The notes beneath the pieces are model-generated. The model had not been told where the DNA came from, searched no databases, and saw nothing but the letters and a program-made list of their open reading frames with translations. From assembly GCF_016862195.1 (NCBI RefSeq), contig NZ_BOMM01000039.1, positions 62,001-126,000 of the forward strand: 64,000 bases of DNA. The letters run 5' to 3'. The DNA comes from Paractinoplanes ferrugineus. Its GTDB lineage: Bacteria > Actinomycetota > Actinomycetes > Mycobacteriales > Micromonosporaceae. The position numbers and the translations under genes are program-made. Positions 49,205-57,550 of the stretch are shown here, piece after piece. Position 1 is the stretch's first letter. Each line of letters starts with the position of its first letter.

Positions 49205-50642
49205 CCCCTCCGCCGAGGCCCCGGATCCGGGGGCGGTGTGGCCGCAGGCGGTGCTCGACCTGCTGACGGCGGCCGGGAACCGGACCGTGTTCGAACACGG
49301 CGAGCGGCACGTGTCCGGCACCCAGATGTCGTCGCTGATCCGCCGGATCGCCGCCGGGCTAGGCCACGCGGGCGTACGCCCCGGCGACGGCCTGGTGCCG
49401 GCGCTCGGGGTGGACCCGGAGGCGTTCGCCGCCGTCCTCGCCGCGTTCGCCGTCGGAGCCCGGGTGGTGGCGTGCCGCCCCGACCAACTCGACGACGTGC
49501 TCGCCCAAGCCGACGCCACCGTCCTCGACCGGTCCCGCCTGACCGCCCTGCTGACCACGCCCGACGACGGCGAGCCGCTGCGCGCGGCCGGCCGCCCGCG
49601 CGACGCCGCCCGGGTCATCTACACCAGCGGCAGCACCGGGCGACCGAAGGGCTGCGTCCAGACGTACGCCGCCCTGACCGCCGCCTGGGCCGCCCACCCC
49701 GACCGGTGGCCGCCGGCCATCCGGGACCTCGCCACCCGCCTGGACCGCTACCTCGTGTTCGGCTCCCTGACCAGCCAGGTGATGCTCGAGTACGGTGTGC
49801 TGTCGCTGGCCGCCGGCGGCACCCTGGTCGCCGCCGACCCGCCCGGCTACCCCGCCGCGATCACCCGCCACCGCGGCACCGCCGGCGTGATCACCGTCGG
49901 CCGGCTCCACCAACTGGTCCGCGACCAGCGGTCGAACCCGGCCGACCTGAGCACCCTGCGGGCCCTGATGGTGTCCGGCTCCCCGCTGGACCCCGGCCGC
50001 CTGCGCACCGCCCTCGACGTCCTCGGCCCGGTGATCTTCCACGGTTACGGCCAGACCGAGACCGGCATGATCGCCATGCTGACCCCGGCCGAGATGCTGG
50101 CCGACCCCGACACCCTGACCACCGTGGGCCGCCCGCCCGCCGCGGTACGGCTGTCCCTGCGCGACGGCGAACTGTACGTCCGTACACCGGCCCAGGCCTG
50201 CGGATACTGGAACGACCCGGCCGAGACCGCCGACGTGTTCACCGACGGCTGGGTCCGCACCCGCGACCTCGCCACCCTGGACCCGCACGGCCGCCTGCAC
50301 CTCGTCGGCCGCGCCCGGGACGTGATCTTCGTGCACGCCGAACTCGTGCACGCCGGCGCCGTCGAACGCGCCCTGGCCGCGCACCCCGGCGTAGCCGAGG
50401 CCTACGTGATCGGCGCCCCCGACGACGACACCGGCGAGGCCGTGCACGCGTTCGTGGTGCCGTCCCCCGGCGCCCGGCCCGACCCGGCCGAACTACGAGC
50501 CCTGGTCCCGGGTTCCGGCTCCCCCGCCACCGTCACCCTGATCGACCGGGTCCCCCTGACCGCGGCCGGTAAACCCGACAAATCCCGGCTGCGCCCGCCG
50601 CCGACGCCCACCGGCACCCCGGCCCGTGCGCCCGGCCGATAA
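49194..50642 (+). CDS. AMP-forming acyl/aryl ligase
   Basis: This 482-residue ANL-superfamily protein has the P-loop VIYTSGSTGRPKGC (about residues 141-153), the FHGYGQTETG motif A5, TRDLATLDPHGRLHLVGRARDVI (A7-A8), and a C-terminal PLTAAGKPDKSRL with the A10 lysine. It therefore has both adenylating and thiolation-stage elements, as in 4-coumarate:CoA ligases. Together with a tyrosine-type ammonia lyase it would fit activation of p-coumarate or a hydroxylated derivative. No carrier-protein or polyketide synthase gene is visible nearby. Confidence 0.85.
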   Translation: MPSDPSAEAPDPGAVWPQAVLDLLTAAGNRTVFEHGERHVSGTQMSSLIRRIAAGLGHAGVRPGDGLVPALGVDPEAFAAVLAAFAVGARVVACRPDQLDDVLAQADATVLDRSRLTALLTTPDDGEPLRAAGRPRDAARVIYTSGSTGRPKGCVQTYAALTAAWAAHPDRWPPAIRDLATRLDRYLVFGSLTSQVMLEYGVLSLAAGGTLVAADPPGYPAAITRHRGTAGVITVGRLHQLVRDQRSNPADLSTLRALMVSGSPLDPGRLRTALDVLGPVIFHGYGQTETGMIAMLTPAEMLADPDTLTTVGRPPAAVRLSLRDGELYVRTPAQACGYWNDPAETADVFTDGWVRTRDLATLDPHGRLHLVGRARDVIFVHAELVHAGAVERALAAHPGVAEAYVIGAPDDDTGEAVHAFVVPSPGARPDPAELRALVPGSGSPATVTLIDRVPLTAAGKPDKSRLRPPPTPTGTPARAPGR

Positions 50643-50652
50643 GTTGGCGGAC

Positions 50653-51135
50653 ATGCCCGCTTCCCCCTACGTGACGGCGCTACGCGCGCACATCGGCACG
50701 GACCTGCTGCTGCTACCGGGCGTCAGCGCGGTGGTGCGCGACGAACCGGGCCGCATCCTGCTGATGCGCCGCACCGACGACGGCACCTGGGGGCTGCCCG
50801 CCGGGATGGTCGAACCCGGGGAACAGCCCGCCGACGCGGCCGTGCGGGAGGTGCTCGAGGAGACCGGTGTGCGCGTCGAGATCGAGCGGCTCGGCGGGGT
50901 GGACATGCACGAGTCGGTCTACCCCAACGGCGACCGCTGCCACTATCTGGTGGCGTGGTTCCGCTGCCGGCCCACCGGCGGACAGGCCCGCCCCGACGGC
51001 GAGGAATCACTGGAGGTCGGCTGGTTCCCGCCGGACGCGCTGCCGGCCGGACTGGGCCGGTCGGCGCTGCTGCGGATCGAGACGACCGCGGCCAGGGACG
51101 CGGCGCCCTGGTGCGACACGCCCCGCGGGTTCTGA
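50653..51135 (+). CDS. NUDIX hydrolase A
   Basis: This 160-residue protein has a perfect NUDIX box GMVEPGEQPADAAVREVLEETGV (Gx5Ex7REUxEExGU) at about residues 50-72, following LLMRRTDDGTWGLPA. The family hydrolyses nucleoside diphosphate linked to another moiety. The ATG at 50653 gives an N-terminus matching its paralogue (MPASPYVTALRAHIGTDLLLLP). It converges on NUDIX B with a 28-bp gap. Confidence 0.9.
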   Translation: MPASPYVTALRAHIGTDLLLLPGVSAVVRDEPGRILLMRRTDDGTWGLPAGMVEPGEQPADAAVREVLEETGVRVEIERLGGVDMHESVYPNGDRCHYLVAWFRCRPTGGQARPDGEESLEVGWFPPDALPAGLGRSALLRIETTAARDAAPWCDTPRGF

Positions 51136-51147
51136 GTCGAGGCGCAA

Positions 51148-51163
51148 GCCCGACCGAGCGGGC
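51148..51163. terminator. Hairpin between the convergent NUDIX genes
   Basis: GCCCG and CGGGC form a perfect 5-bp stem around a 6-base loop. It occupies most of the 28-bp gap between the two converging stop codons, as expected for a shared terminator. There is no U-tract. Confidence 0.4.
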
Positions 51164-51673
51164 CTAGAGGGCGTCCGGCCGGGTCAGCGCCGGATGCGGG
51201 GCCGCCCCAGCCGGCTGGAACCACCCGGACCGCCCACCGGCCGCGGTGCGCAGCCGCAGCTCACCCCACTCGTCGAGGCCGGCCAGCGCGTCCCGCGCGA
51301 ACCAGCCGACCTCCAGCGACTCGTCCCCGTCCGCGGTCGGGGTGCCACCCACCGCCCGGCACCGGAACCACACGTTCATGTATTCGCAGACGTCCCCGTT
51401 GGGATATTCCACCGGGTGGGTGGCCACCCCGGCGAGGACGTCGACCTCGGCCACGATCCCGGTCTCCTCGAGCACCTCCCGCACGGCCGCGTCGGCCGGC
51501 TGCTCCCCCGGATCGATCATCCCGGACGGCAACGACCAGCGCCCGTTGTCACCCCGGCGGATCAACAGCACCCGCCCACCGTCGTCGAACACCACCGCGG
51601 TGGCACTGGGCAGCAGAAGCAGATCATGTCCGATGTGCTCACGCAGGGCGACGATGTACGGCGAGACGGGCAT
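51164..51673 (-). CDS. NUDIX hydrolase B
   Basis: The protein is 169 residues with NUDIX box GMIDPGEQPADAAVREVLEETGI after LLIRRGDNGRWSLPS. It is a close paralogue of NUDIX A over the whole length (MPVSPYIVALREHIGHDLLLLP against MPASPYVTALRAHIGTDLLLLP), placed tail to tail. The pair probably arose by an inverted duplication. The substrate is not predictable. Confidence 0.9.
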   Translation of the reverse strand: MPVSPYIVALREHIGHDLLLLPSATAVVFDDGGRVLLIRRGDNGRWSLPSGMIDPGEQPADAAVREVLEETGIVAEVDVLAGVATHPVEYPNGDVCEYMNVWFRCRAVGGTPTADGDESLEVGWFARDALAGLDEWGELRLRTAAGGRSGWFQPAGAAPHPALTRPDAL

Positions 51674-51690
51674 GACGCCACCCTAGGTGA

Positions 51691-52185
51691 TCAGGGCGAG
51701 GCCCAGATCCAGTCGACGCCGTCCTCGCCCTCGGTGTCCAGATGCTCGGCCCGGCGCAGACCGGCCCGAGCGGCGACCCGCGCCGAGGCGACGTTCGCGG
51801 GCCGCACCCGCGCGATCACCGGCAACGGCTCCCCGGCCACCGACCCGATGACGGCGGCGACGGCCTCACCGGCCAGCCCCGCACCCCAGGCCGCCGGTTC
51901 AAGGCGATAGAACAGATTGAGTACGGGCAGGTCGTGCAGCCGCACCACCTTCACCCCGCAGAACCCGATCACCCGATCCGAGTCGAGCCGGCGCAGCACG
52001 TGATAGCCGAAGCCGTACCGCTCCCAGTGCCCGATCCACGCCGCACAACGCGTGACCGCCTCGGCCCACGTGAAGATCATGTCGCCCGGGTTGTGCGCAC
52101 AGGCCAGCGGATCACTGTGGATGCGCAGCACCGCCGCGGCATCCGCCGGCACCGGCCGGCGCAGCGACAACCGGGCGGTCCTCAC
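51691..52185 (-). CDS. GNAT family N-acetyltransferase
   Basis: This 164-residue protein of the RimJ/RimL-like subgroup has VRTARLSLRRPVPADAAAVLRIHSDP at the start, GFCGVKVV and LNLFYRLEPAAWGAGLAGEAVAAVI (acetyl-CoA loop AWGAGLA). ARVRPANVASARVAARAGLRRAEHL is near the end. GTG 52185 overlaps the stop of the DUF3626 gene (GTGA). It may modify a protein N-terminus or a small molecule. Confidence 0.83.
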   Translation of the reverse strand: MRTARLSLRRPVPADAAAVLRIHSDPLACAHNPGDMIFTWAEAVTRCAAWIGHWERYGFGYHVLRRLDSDRVIGFCGVKVVRLHDLPVLNLFYRLEPAAWGAGLAGEAVAAVIGSVAGEPLPVIARVRPANVASARVAARAGLRRAEHLDTEGEDGVDWIWASP

Positions 52186-53090
52186 GCCGGCCGGCCCCGC
52201 AGCACCAGGATGTGCCACAGATACTTGACCAGCTGAAGCCGGGCGGCGTCGCCCCGCGCGGCCCGGCCGATCACCTCCGCGTCGAGCACGTCCACCCCGA
52301 ACCGCTCGGCGATCCGACGAGCCAGCGGCGGCACCTCGGGCCCGCGCAGGTCGGCCGGGAAATCGTCGGCCGGCAGGCGGAACCCCGGCGCCCACCGCAA
52401 CCGCGGGGCGAGCGAGCGCAGGAGCGGCTCGTACGCCGTACCTCGGAAAGACGGGTCGGCAACGACGGCCGTGACATCCTCGCCCACGGTGATCCCGCCG
52501 TGGACCTGCGCCTCGACGTAGTCGTCGAGGGCCCGGCCGGCCACGGTGCGCGGCTCGGCCAGCGCCACCACCCACTCCTCAGCGGTCCCGGCGGCCACGT
52601 TGAGGGCCTGACCACGAGCCGTCACCTCGGCGAGCAACGCCGCCCACACCGCACCGAACGTCTCGGCAGTGCCCACCACCGACGGCAACATCACACTGTC
52701 GCCATGACTGAACGTCGCCCGCCGCGACACCCCCGGATCAAGCACCAGATGGCAGCTACCGAACCGCGGCGACGCCCCGTCCGGATGACCCGCCAGGTTC
52801 AGACCCCCGTAGATCGGCCGCCCGGCCGGGCCCGCGTAGACACCCGGGAACATCCGCTCCTCCCACGCCGGACGCTCCCCGCCCAGACCACCGTTCGAGA
52901 TCCCCGTCTCGAACTGCGTCCGGTACACACCCTCACCGGCCAGACGCTCCGCCACCGACGACCCATCCGCCAGCAACCGGTCCGGATGGAAATTCACCGT
53001 TATCGGCACCCGGTCGAACAACCCCGCCGGACCCGGCGACGTGAACAGACCCCGCACATGCGCCAGGGCCCGCCGCGCCGCAGCGGTCAT
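52182..53090 (-). CDS. DUF3626 family protein
   Basis: The protein is 302 residues. ITVNFHPDRLLADGSSVAERLAGEGVYRTQFETGISNGGL, YGGLNLAGHPDGASPRFGSCHLVLDPGVSRRATFSHGDSV and VEAQVHGGITVGEDVTAVVADPSF are the distinctive DUF3626 blocks. The family has no established activity; the conserved His/Asp/Glu-rich pattern suggests a hydrolase or a toxin-like enzyme, but this is a guess. ATG 53090 overlaps the UppP stop, and its own stop overlaps the GNAT gene, giving a three-gene coupled set. Confidence 0.85.
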   Translation of the reverse strand: MTAAARRALAHVRGLFTSPGPAGLFDRVPITVNFHPDRLLADGSSVAERLAGEGVYRTQFETGISNGGLGGERPAWEERMFPGVYAGPAGRPIYGGLNLAGHPDGASPRFGSCHLVLDPGVSRRATFSHGDSVMLPSVVGTAETFGAVWAALLAEVTARGQALNVAAGTAEEWVVALAEPRTVAGRALDDYVEAQVHGGITVGEDVTAVVADPSFRGTAYEPLLRSLAPRLRWAPGFRLPADDFPADLRGPEVPPLARRIAERFGVDVLDAEVIGRAARGDAARLQLVKYLWHILVLRGRPA

Positions 53091-53923
53091 CGCGGCTCGA
53101 TCGTGTTCGTCGCCAGCAGCACGATCAGCAGCAGACCCAGAACCACCCGATAGAAGATGAAAATGCTGTACGAATGCTTCGCGATGAACTTCAGCAGCCA
53201 CGACACCGCCGCCAGCCCGACGACGAACGACACGAGCGTGGCGGTCGCCGTGTTCACCCACCCCACCCCGTCGGCGATCTGCGGCGCATAGTCGTGCACC
53301 TGCAGGATCGTCGCCCCGAACAACGCCGGGATCGACAGGAAGAACGACAACTTCGTCACCGTCACCCGGTCGAAGTCACGCAGCAGACCCGCCGACATCG
53401 TCGCCCCCGACCGCGACACACCCGGAATCAGCGCCAGACACTGCGCCGTACCGATGATCAGCGTGTCCTTCCACGTCGCGTCGCCCTCATGCCGCACCTG
53501 CGTCGCCGCATGATCGGCGAAAGCCATCACCCCCGACCACAAGATCAACGCCACCGCGACGAACCACAGGCTCCGCAACGTGCTCTCGATCGTGTCCTGA
53601 AACGTCAACCCGATGATCCCGATCGGAATCGTCCCGATGATCACCGCCCAGCCGAACTTGTAATCCGGGCTCTGCCGCCCCGCCTTGCTGAACAGGCCCC
53701 GCAGAAACGCCGGAACGATCCGGACGATGTCCTTCCACAGGAAGATCAGCGTCGCGAACACCGCACCCGACTGGATGATCGCCGTGAAAGCCGTGATGTC
53801 CGGCGAATCGATCTCATAACCGAGCAACTTCTCGACGATCGTCAGGTGACCGGTGCTGGAAATCGGAAGGAACTCGGTGAAACCCTCCACCGCCCCGAGC
53901 AGCACTGCTTCGACAATGTTCAC
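53087..53923 (-). CDS. uppP: Undecaprenyl-diphosphatase UppP (BacA)
   Basis: This 278-residue membrane protein has the two UppP motifs: EGFTEFLPISSTGHL near residue 14 with the conserved Glu, Ser and His, and PGVSRSGATMSAGLL with the catalytic Arg. It recycles undecaprenyl pyrophosphate for cell-wall synthesis and gives resistance to bacitracin when abundant. Its length is typical. It lies 54 bp downstream of a tyrosine recombinase gene on the same strand and overlaps DUF3626. Confidence 0.95.
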   Translation of the reverse strand: MNIVEAVLLGAVEGFTEFLPISSTGHLTIVEKLLGYEIDSPDITAFTAIIQSGAVFATLIFLWKDIVRIVPAFLRGLFSKAGRQSPDYKFGWAVIIGTIPIGIIGLTFQDTIESTLRSLWFVAVALILWSGVMAFADHAATQVRHEGDATWKDTLIIGTAQCLALIPGVSRSGATMSAGLLRDFDRVTVTKLSFFLSIPALFGATILQVHDYAPQIADGVGWVNTATATLVSFVVGLAAVSWLLKFIAKHSYSIFIFYRVVLGLLLIVLLATNTIEPR

Positions 53924-53977
53924 ACCCGACCACCTTTGTCCCGAACCCCTGACCGCCGGAAAGCATAGGGGGACCCG

Positions 53978-54919
53978 TCACCCCTGACTGCGGCGGGCAC
54001 GCGCGGCGGCAAGGGTGTACGCCGGATCACGATCAAGATTGTGCCGATCCCGGTCGTAACGACGCGTGGTCCGCGGATCGGCATGCCCCATCGCATCCTG
54101 AACATCCTCCAGCGGCACACCCTCAGCCCGCGCCGCCGTCGCGAAAGCATGCCGCAACGAGTGCGGCGACAACCGATCCGCCGCCGGGATCCCCGCCTCC
54201 CGCGCCAACCGCCGGATCAACCGGAACACCGCATGCCGATCGATCCGCCCACCCGTCGACGTCATGAACAACGGACCATCCCCGCCACCCCGCGACACCA
54301 GGTAATCATCAAGCGCCGCCGCCGCCTCCACAGTCAGCACCCGCCGCCGCGAACGACCACCCTTACCGACGAACCGCACCGTCCGATGCCCGCGCTCCAC
54401 ACCCACATCCGACAGATCGAGGCCCACCAACTCCCCCACCCGCAAACCCAGATCCGCGAGCAACGTCACCACCGCCCGATGCCGCGGCCCCGCCGCCCGA
54501 GCCACCCCCAACAGGGCGTCGACCTCCTCCGGCGACAAACCCACAGTCTCCGAATGATCCCTCGACACGTACGGGCGATCCGCCCCACCCACCGGATTAC
54601 CGTCCACAGCCCGCAACTTGACCAGGAAGTCATACCAACTCGACAACCCCGACAACTTGCGCGCCACCGTCGCCGGCGCCAACCGCCGCGCCTCCAACCC
54701 CCGCGCATACGCGTTCACATCCAGGAACGACGCCCGCAACGGCTCCAACCCACGCTCCGCGCACCACCCCAACCAGCCATGCACATCACGCCTGTACGCC
54801 GCCCGCGTGTGCTCCGACAACCTCCGATTCGACAGCCACGCCTCAGTGACCTGCTCCGCCGCACCCAACTCGGCGACCGCGCCGCCACCCTGCCTCGGCA
54901 CCACCTGCATGGCGCCCAT
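53978..54919 (-). CDS. Tyrosine recombinase XerC/XerD-like, second copy
   Basis: This 313-residue recombinase has an N-terminal SAM-like domain (VTEAWLSNRRLSEHTRAAYRRDVHGWLGW) and a complete catalytic set: LADLGLRVGELVGL (Arg), VGKGGRSRRR (Lys), HSLRHAFAT, GHADP and TTRRYDR (Tyr). It differs considerably from the recombinase at 21324. ATG 54919 lies 4 bp after the ABC-F stop, so it is probably cotranscribed with it; the internal ATG at 54910 is an alternative. It could be the second Xer partner or an unrelated integrase. Confidence 0.83.
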   Translation of the reverse strand: MGAMQVVPRQGGGAVAELGAAEQVTEAWLSNRRLSEHTRAAYRRDVHGWLGWCAERGLEPLRASFLDVNAYARGLEARRLAPATVARKLSGLSSWYDFLVKLRAVDGNPVGGADRPYVSRDHSETVGLSPEEVDALLGVARAAGPRHRAVVTLLADLGLRVGELVGLDLSDVGVERGHRTVRFVGKGGRSRRRVLTVEAAAALDDYLVSRGGGDGPLFMTSTGGRIDRHAVFRLIRRLAREAGIPAADRLSPHSLRHAFATAARAEGVPLEDVQDAMGHADPRTTRRYDRDRHNLDRDPAYTLAAARARRSQG

Positions 54920-54923
54920 CGTC

Positions 54924-56516
54924 TCAGCTTTCGCTCACCCGGCCACCCGCGACATGCCAGTGACGCTCAGACCCGACCGCCTCCGCGAAATACCGATCAT
55001 GCGTCACCGTGATCACCGTCCCCCGGAACCGCCGCAACGCCTCCTCCACCACATCCAACGCCTCAAAATCCAGAAAGTTCGTCGGCTCATCCAGCACCAG
55101 CACCCGCGCCGGCCCGTTCACCAGCACCGCCAACACCAACCGGCGCAACTCACCGGACGACAAACTCCGCATCCGCGCATCCCACTGATCCGGGCCGAAC
55201 TGATGCCCCAGCAACAACCGCTCCGCATCGTCCACATAAACCGGAACCCGCTGCCGGAAGAACTCCATCACCGTCACATCCGACCGCAAACCATCACCGG
55301 TCTGCGGCAACACCCCCACCTCAGCCCCACCGGCCTCGGCCAACGCCCGCATCAACGTCGTCTTACCCGCACCATTACGACCAGTCACCAGCACCCGGTC
55401 ACCACGCCGCACCCGCAGATCCACCCCGTCCAGCAACACCCGCTCGCCGAACGCCACCCGCAACCCGCGAAGCTCCACCACAACCTCACCGGCCGGCGCC
55501 TCATCCGCCGCGAACCGCAACGTCAACGGCGGCCGCGACGCCGGCCGCGCGATCCACCGCGTCGACTCCATCTGCCGCCGCAACCGCCGCTCCCGCACCT
55601 TCGCCTTACGCGCCACCAACCGCGCCACCCGCCTCAGATGCGGACCCGCCACCCCCAACCCGGCCGCCGACTCGACCCCCCGCGCCTGCTCCTTCGTCCG
55701 CTCGATGTCCGCCTCCCACCGCCGGCGATCCTTCTCCTGCGCCTCGAAATCAAGCAGCAACCGCTCCCACCGACGCTGCTTCTCCACCCGGTAAGCCGAA
55801 TAACCACCACCCGGATAGTCCTGCGGCTCATCGTGAATGCCGTCCAACTCCACGATCCGCGTGACCGAAGCATCCAGAAACGCCCGATCATGACTCACCA
55901 CGAGAACCCCGCCCGCGAACTCCCGCAACCAGCCCTGCAACCAGGACGCACCCTCCGCGTCCAAATGATTCGTCGGCTCGTCCAGCAACAACAGATCCGG
56001 CTCATCCAGCAACGCCCGCGCCAACAGAAGCCGCGCCTGCTCACCACCGCTGACCGCACTCAACGGCAGATCATCCGGCAGCTCCGCGATGTCGAGCCGC
56101 TGCCGGATCTCCACCAGCCGCGACTCCGCCGACCAACCCTCCAACGCCGTCCAACGCTCCTGAACGACCCCGAACTCGGCCAGCACGTCCTCGCCGTCCG
56201 CCAGCCGCGCCTCCAGCCCGCGCAACGCCGCCGTCACCCCGGCAAGCTCACCCAGACCACCGACCAGGAACGCCCCCACCGTGCCGTCCGGATCGGGCAT
56301 CTGCTGCGGCACATAACCAACCCGTCTCCCCGGGCCGTACGTGACACTCCCGCTGACCGGCGTGAGCTCACCCGCCAGAAGACGCAACAACGTCGTCTTC
56401 CCAGCACCGTTGGGGCCGACCACCCCGACCCGGTCACCGTCTCCCAGGACCAGATCAAAACCCGCGAACAGCAGATCACCGTCGTAGGCGTACGAGACCG
56501 AAACAGCCTTCAACAA
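54924..56516 (-). CDS. ABC-F family ribosome-associated ATPase (antibiotic-resistance type)
   Basis: This 530-residue protein has two ATPase domains and no membrane segment. The first has GPNGAGKTTLLRL, LSAVSGGEQARLLLARAL and LLLLDEPTNHLD. The second has GRNGAGKTTLMRAL, LSSGELRRLVLAVL and VLVLDEPTNFLD. The linker between them (about residues 250-320) is rich in Arg/Lys/Glu, where ABC-F proteins contact the tRNA and peptidyl transferase centre. It resembles actinomycete self-resistance ABC-F proteins. TTG 56516 (or the next TTG) follows GGGGAG. Upstream are a six-codon leader and two hairpins. Confidence 0.87.
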   Translation of the reverse strand: MLKAVSVSYAYDGDLLFAGFDLVLGDGDRVGVVGPNGAGKTTLLRLLAGELTPVSGSVTYGPGRRVGYVPQQMPDPDGTVGAFLVGGLGELAGVTAALRGLEARLADGEDVLAEFGVVQERWTALEGWSAESRLVEIRQRLDIAELPDDLPLSAVSGGEQARLLLARALLDEPDLLLLDEPTNHLDAEGASWLQGWLREFAGGVLVVSHDRAFLDASVTRIVELDGIHDEPQDYPGGGYSAYRVEKQRRWERLLLDFEAQEKDRRRWEADIERTKEQARGVESAAGLGVAGPHLRRVARLVARKAKVRERRLRRQMESTRWIARPASRPPLTLRFAADEAPAGEVVVELRGLRVAFGERVLLDGVDLRVRRGDRVLVTGRNGAGKTTLMRALAEAGGAEVGVLPQTGDGLRSDVTVMEFFRQRVPVYVDDAERLLLGHQFGPDQWDARMRSLSSGELRRLVLAVLVNGPARVLVLDEPTNFLDFEALDVVEEALRRFRGTVITVTHDRYFAEAVGSERHWHVAGGRVSES

Positions 56517-56555
56517 GGAACACTCCCCAAAGCCGACACCAGCAGGAACAACGCC

Positions 56556-56595
56556 CCGGGCCAGCGCTGCCAGGCCCGGACACGCACTCAGTGCG
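56556..56595 (-). promoter_or_regulatory. Two hairpins in the leader of the ABC-F gene
   Basis: Reading towards the gene, CGCAC-TCA-GTGCG (56583-56595) and CCGGGCC-N10-GGCCCGG (56556-56579) lie between the short leader ORF and the ABC-F start. Perfect 5-bp and 7-bp stems in tandem are what a ribosome-mediated attenuator needs. I could not compute alternative foldings. Confidence 0.45.
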
Positions 56596-56674
56596 GGGTC
56601 GCTATCACATGGAGAATGCCGCTCCCGGATTCAGATCGCCTCGTGTTGCCGTGGGCTCAAACCTGCCCGGCCCG

Positions 56675-56695
56675 CTACTTGCGGCGCAACCCCAT
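56675..56695 (-). CDS. Six-codon leader ORF (MGLRRK) upstream of ABC-F
   Basis: ATG 56695 opens Met-Gly-Leu-Arg-Arg-Lys and then TAG, beginning 9 bp after the SRPBCC stop, with GGGG close ahead. Arg-Arg-Lys fits the (R/K)-x-(R/K) motif at which macrolide-bound ribosomes are known to stall. Position before two hairpins and a resistance-type ABC-F gene suggests an antibiotic-sensing leader. It is short enough to occur by chance. Confidence 0.4.
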   Translation of the reverse strand: MGLRRK

Positions 56696-56703
56696 TTCCC
56701 CGA

Positions 56704-57183
56704 TCACCGCAGCGCCTCGAAATACTCCTTCTGCGCCGGGTAGTAGTCACCGAACTCCGGCAACGCCACCCCGTCCCGCGACGCCACCAGCCCATCCAGG
56801 TAATACTCCCAGCCCGGACCGACCTCACCCACGCCCTCCGTCGAACTCAAGTGCTGAGTGAAACGCAACTCCGTCACCCCCGCGCGCTCGGTCAGCACCA
56901 TCTCCAGCCGCCACACGTCCGGCTCCGCCCCGGACGACACCGCCAGCCGGCGCGGCGCCTCACACGCCTCGATCAACATGTCCATCCACGGCGCACCCTC
57001 CTCGTACGCCATCTGCACCTTGATCGTGCGGCCCTGCGCCGCCACGCCCTCCCAAGGGCCGAACCACCGCGCCGTGCGCTCCGAGACGGTGATGCTCGCC
57101 CACACGTCGTCGATCGGGGCGCGGAACGTGCGGGTCAGCACCAGGTCGTCGCCGAACAGGCGGCCGGTCGGTGTCGGGCTCAT
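56704..57183 (-). CDS. SRPBCC (AHSA1-type) domain protein
   Basis: The protein is 159 residues with the START/AHSA1 pattern: LVLTRTFRAPIDDVWASITVSERTARWFGPW at the start, then WMDMLIEACEAPRRLAV, LEMVLTERAGVTELRFTQHL and a C-terminal GWEYYLDGLVASRDG. It has a hydrophobic ligand-binding cavity fold. The ATG overlaps the ArsR stop by 4 bp. ArsR-SRPBCC pairs are common in actinobacteria, and the ArsR protein normally represses the pair. Confidence 0.88.
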   Translation of the reverse strand: MSPTPTGRLFGDDLVLTRTFRAPIDDVWASITVSERTARWFGPWEGVAAQGRTIKVQMAYEEGAPWMDMLIEACEAPRRLAVSSGAEPDVWRLEMVLTERAGVTELRFTQHLSSTEGVGEVGPGWEYYLDGLVASRDGVALPEFGDYYPAQKEYFEALR

Positions 57184-57542
57184 GCGGTCTCCCTCGAAGA
57201 TTGATCCCGCCCGGCGGCCGACTGCCGCTCCCGGCGGGTGCGATAAACCTCGGTCCCCAGCGCGTCGAGGCGATGCTGCCAACCCGACGGCCGGGTCAAA
57301 CTCGCCAACCAGCCGGCCAGCTCCCCGAGCGGCTCGGTGCGCAGCGTGTAGACCCGCCGGCGCCCGTCCGCGGTGTCGCTGACCAGGCCGGCCGCACGCA
57401 ACACCCGCAGATGACGACTGACCGCCGGCCGGCTGATCTCGAACCGGTCGGCGATCTGCCCGGCCGACAACGGCTCGTCGCGCAGCATCAGCAGAATCTC
57501 GCGCCGCACCTGATCAGCGATCGCGCCGGCCACTTCGTCCAC
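57180..57542 (-). CDS. ArsR-family winged-helix repressor
   Basis: The protein is about 120 residues with VAGAIADQVRREILLMLRDEPLSAGQIADRFEISRPAVSRHLRVLRAAGLVSDTADGRRRVYTL, the full ArsR HTH and wing. No metal-binding Cys pair (CxC) is present in the recognition helix, so it is not an arsenic or cadmium sensor. GTG 57542 starts at the usual position (VDEVAGAIAD). A 20-bp inverted repeat ends 9 bp upstream and is the probable autoregulatory operator. Confidence 0.87.
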   Translation of the reverse strand: MDEVAGAIADQVRREILLMLRDEPLSAGQIADRFEISRPAVSRHLRVLRAAGLVSDTADGRRRVYTLRTEPLGELAGWLASLTRPSGWQHRLDALGTEVYRTRRERQSAAGRDQSSRETA

Positions 57543-57550
57543 GGCGGGAA

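Noticed and set aside
47611-49618. Extension of the ammonia lyase reading frame to a 1175-codon protein
   Set aside because: The upstream part is the antisense of flavoprotein B. The lyase begins normally at MDLAAPLHPDD with a promoter just upstream.
42331-50642. Photoactive yellow protein operon (TAL plus coumarate ligase)
   Set aside because: No PYP gene is present, and the extra flavoproteins, P450 and hydroxy-acid oxidase do not belong to that system.
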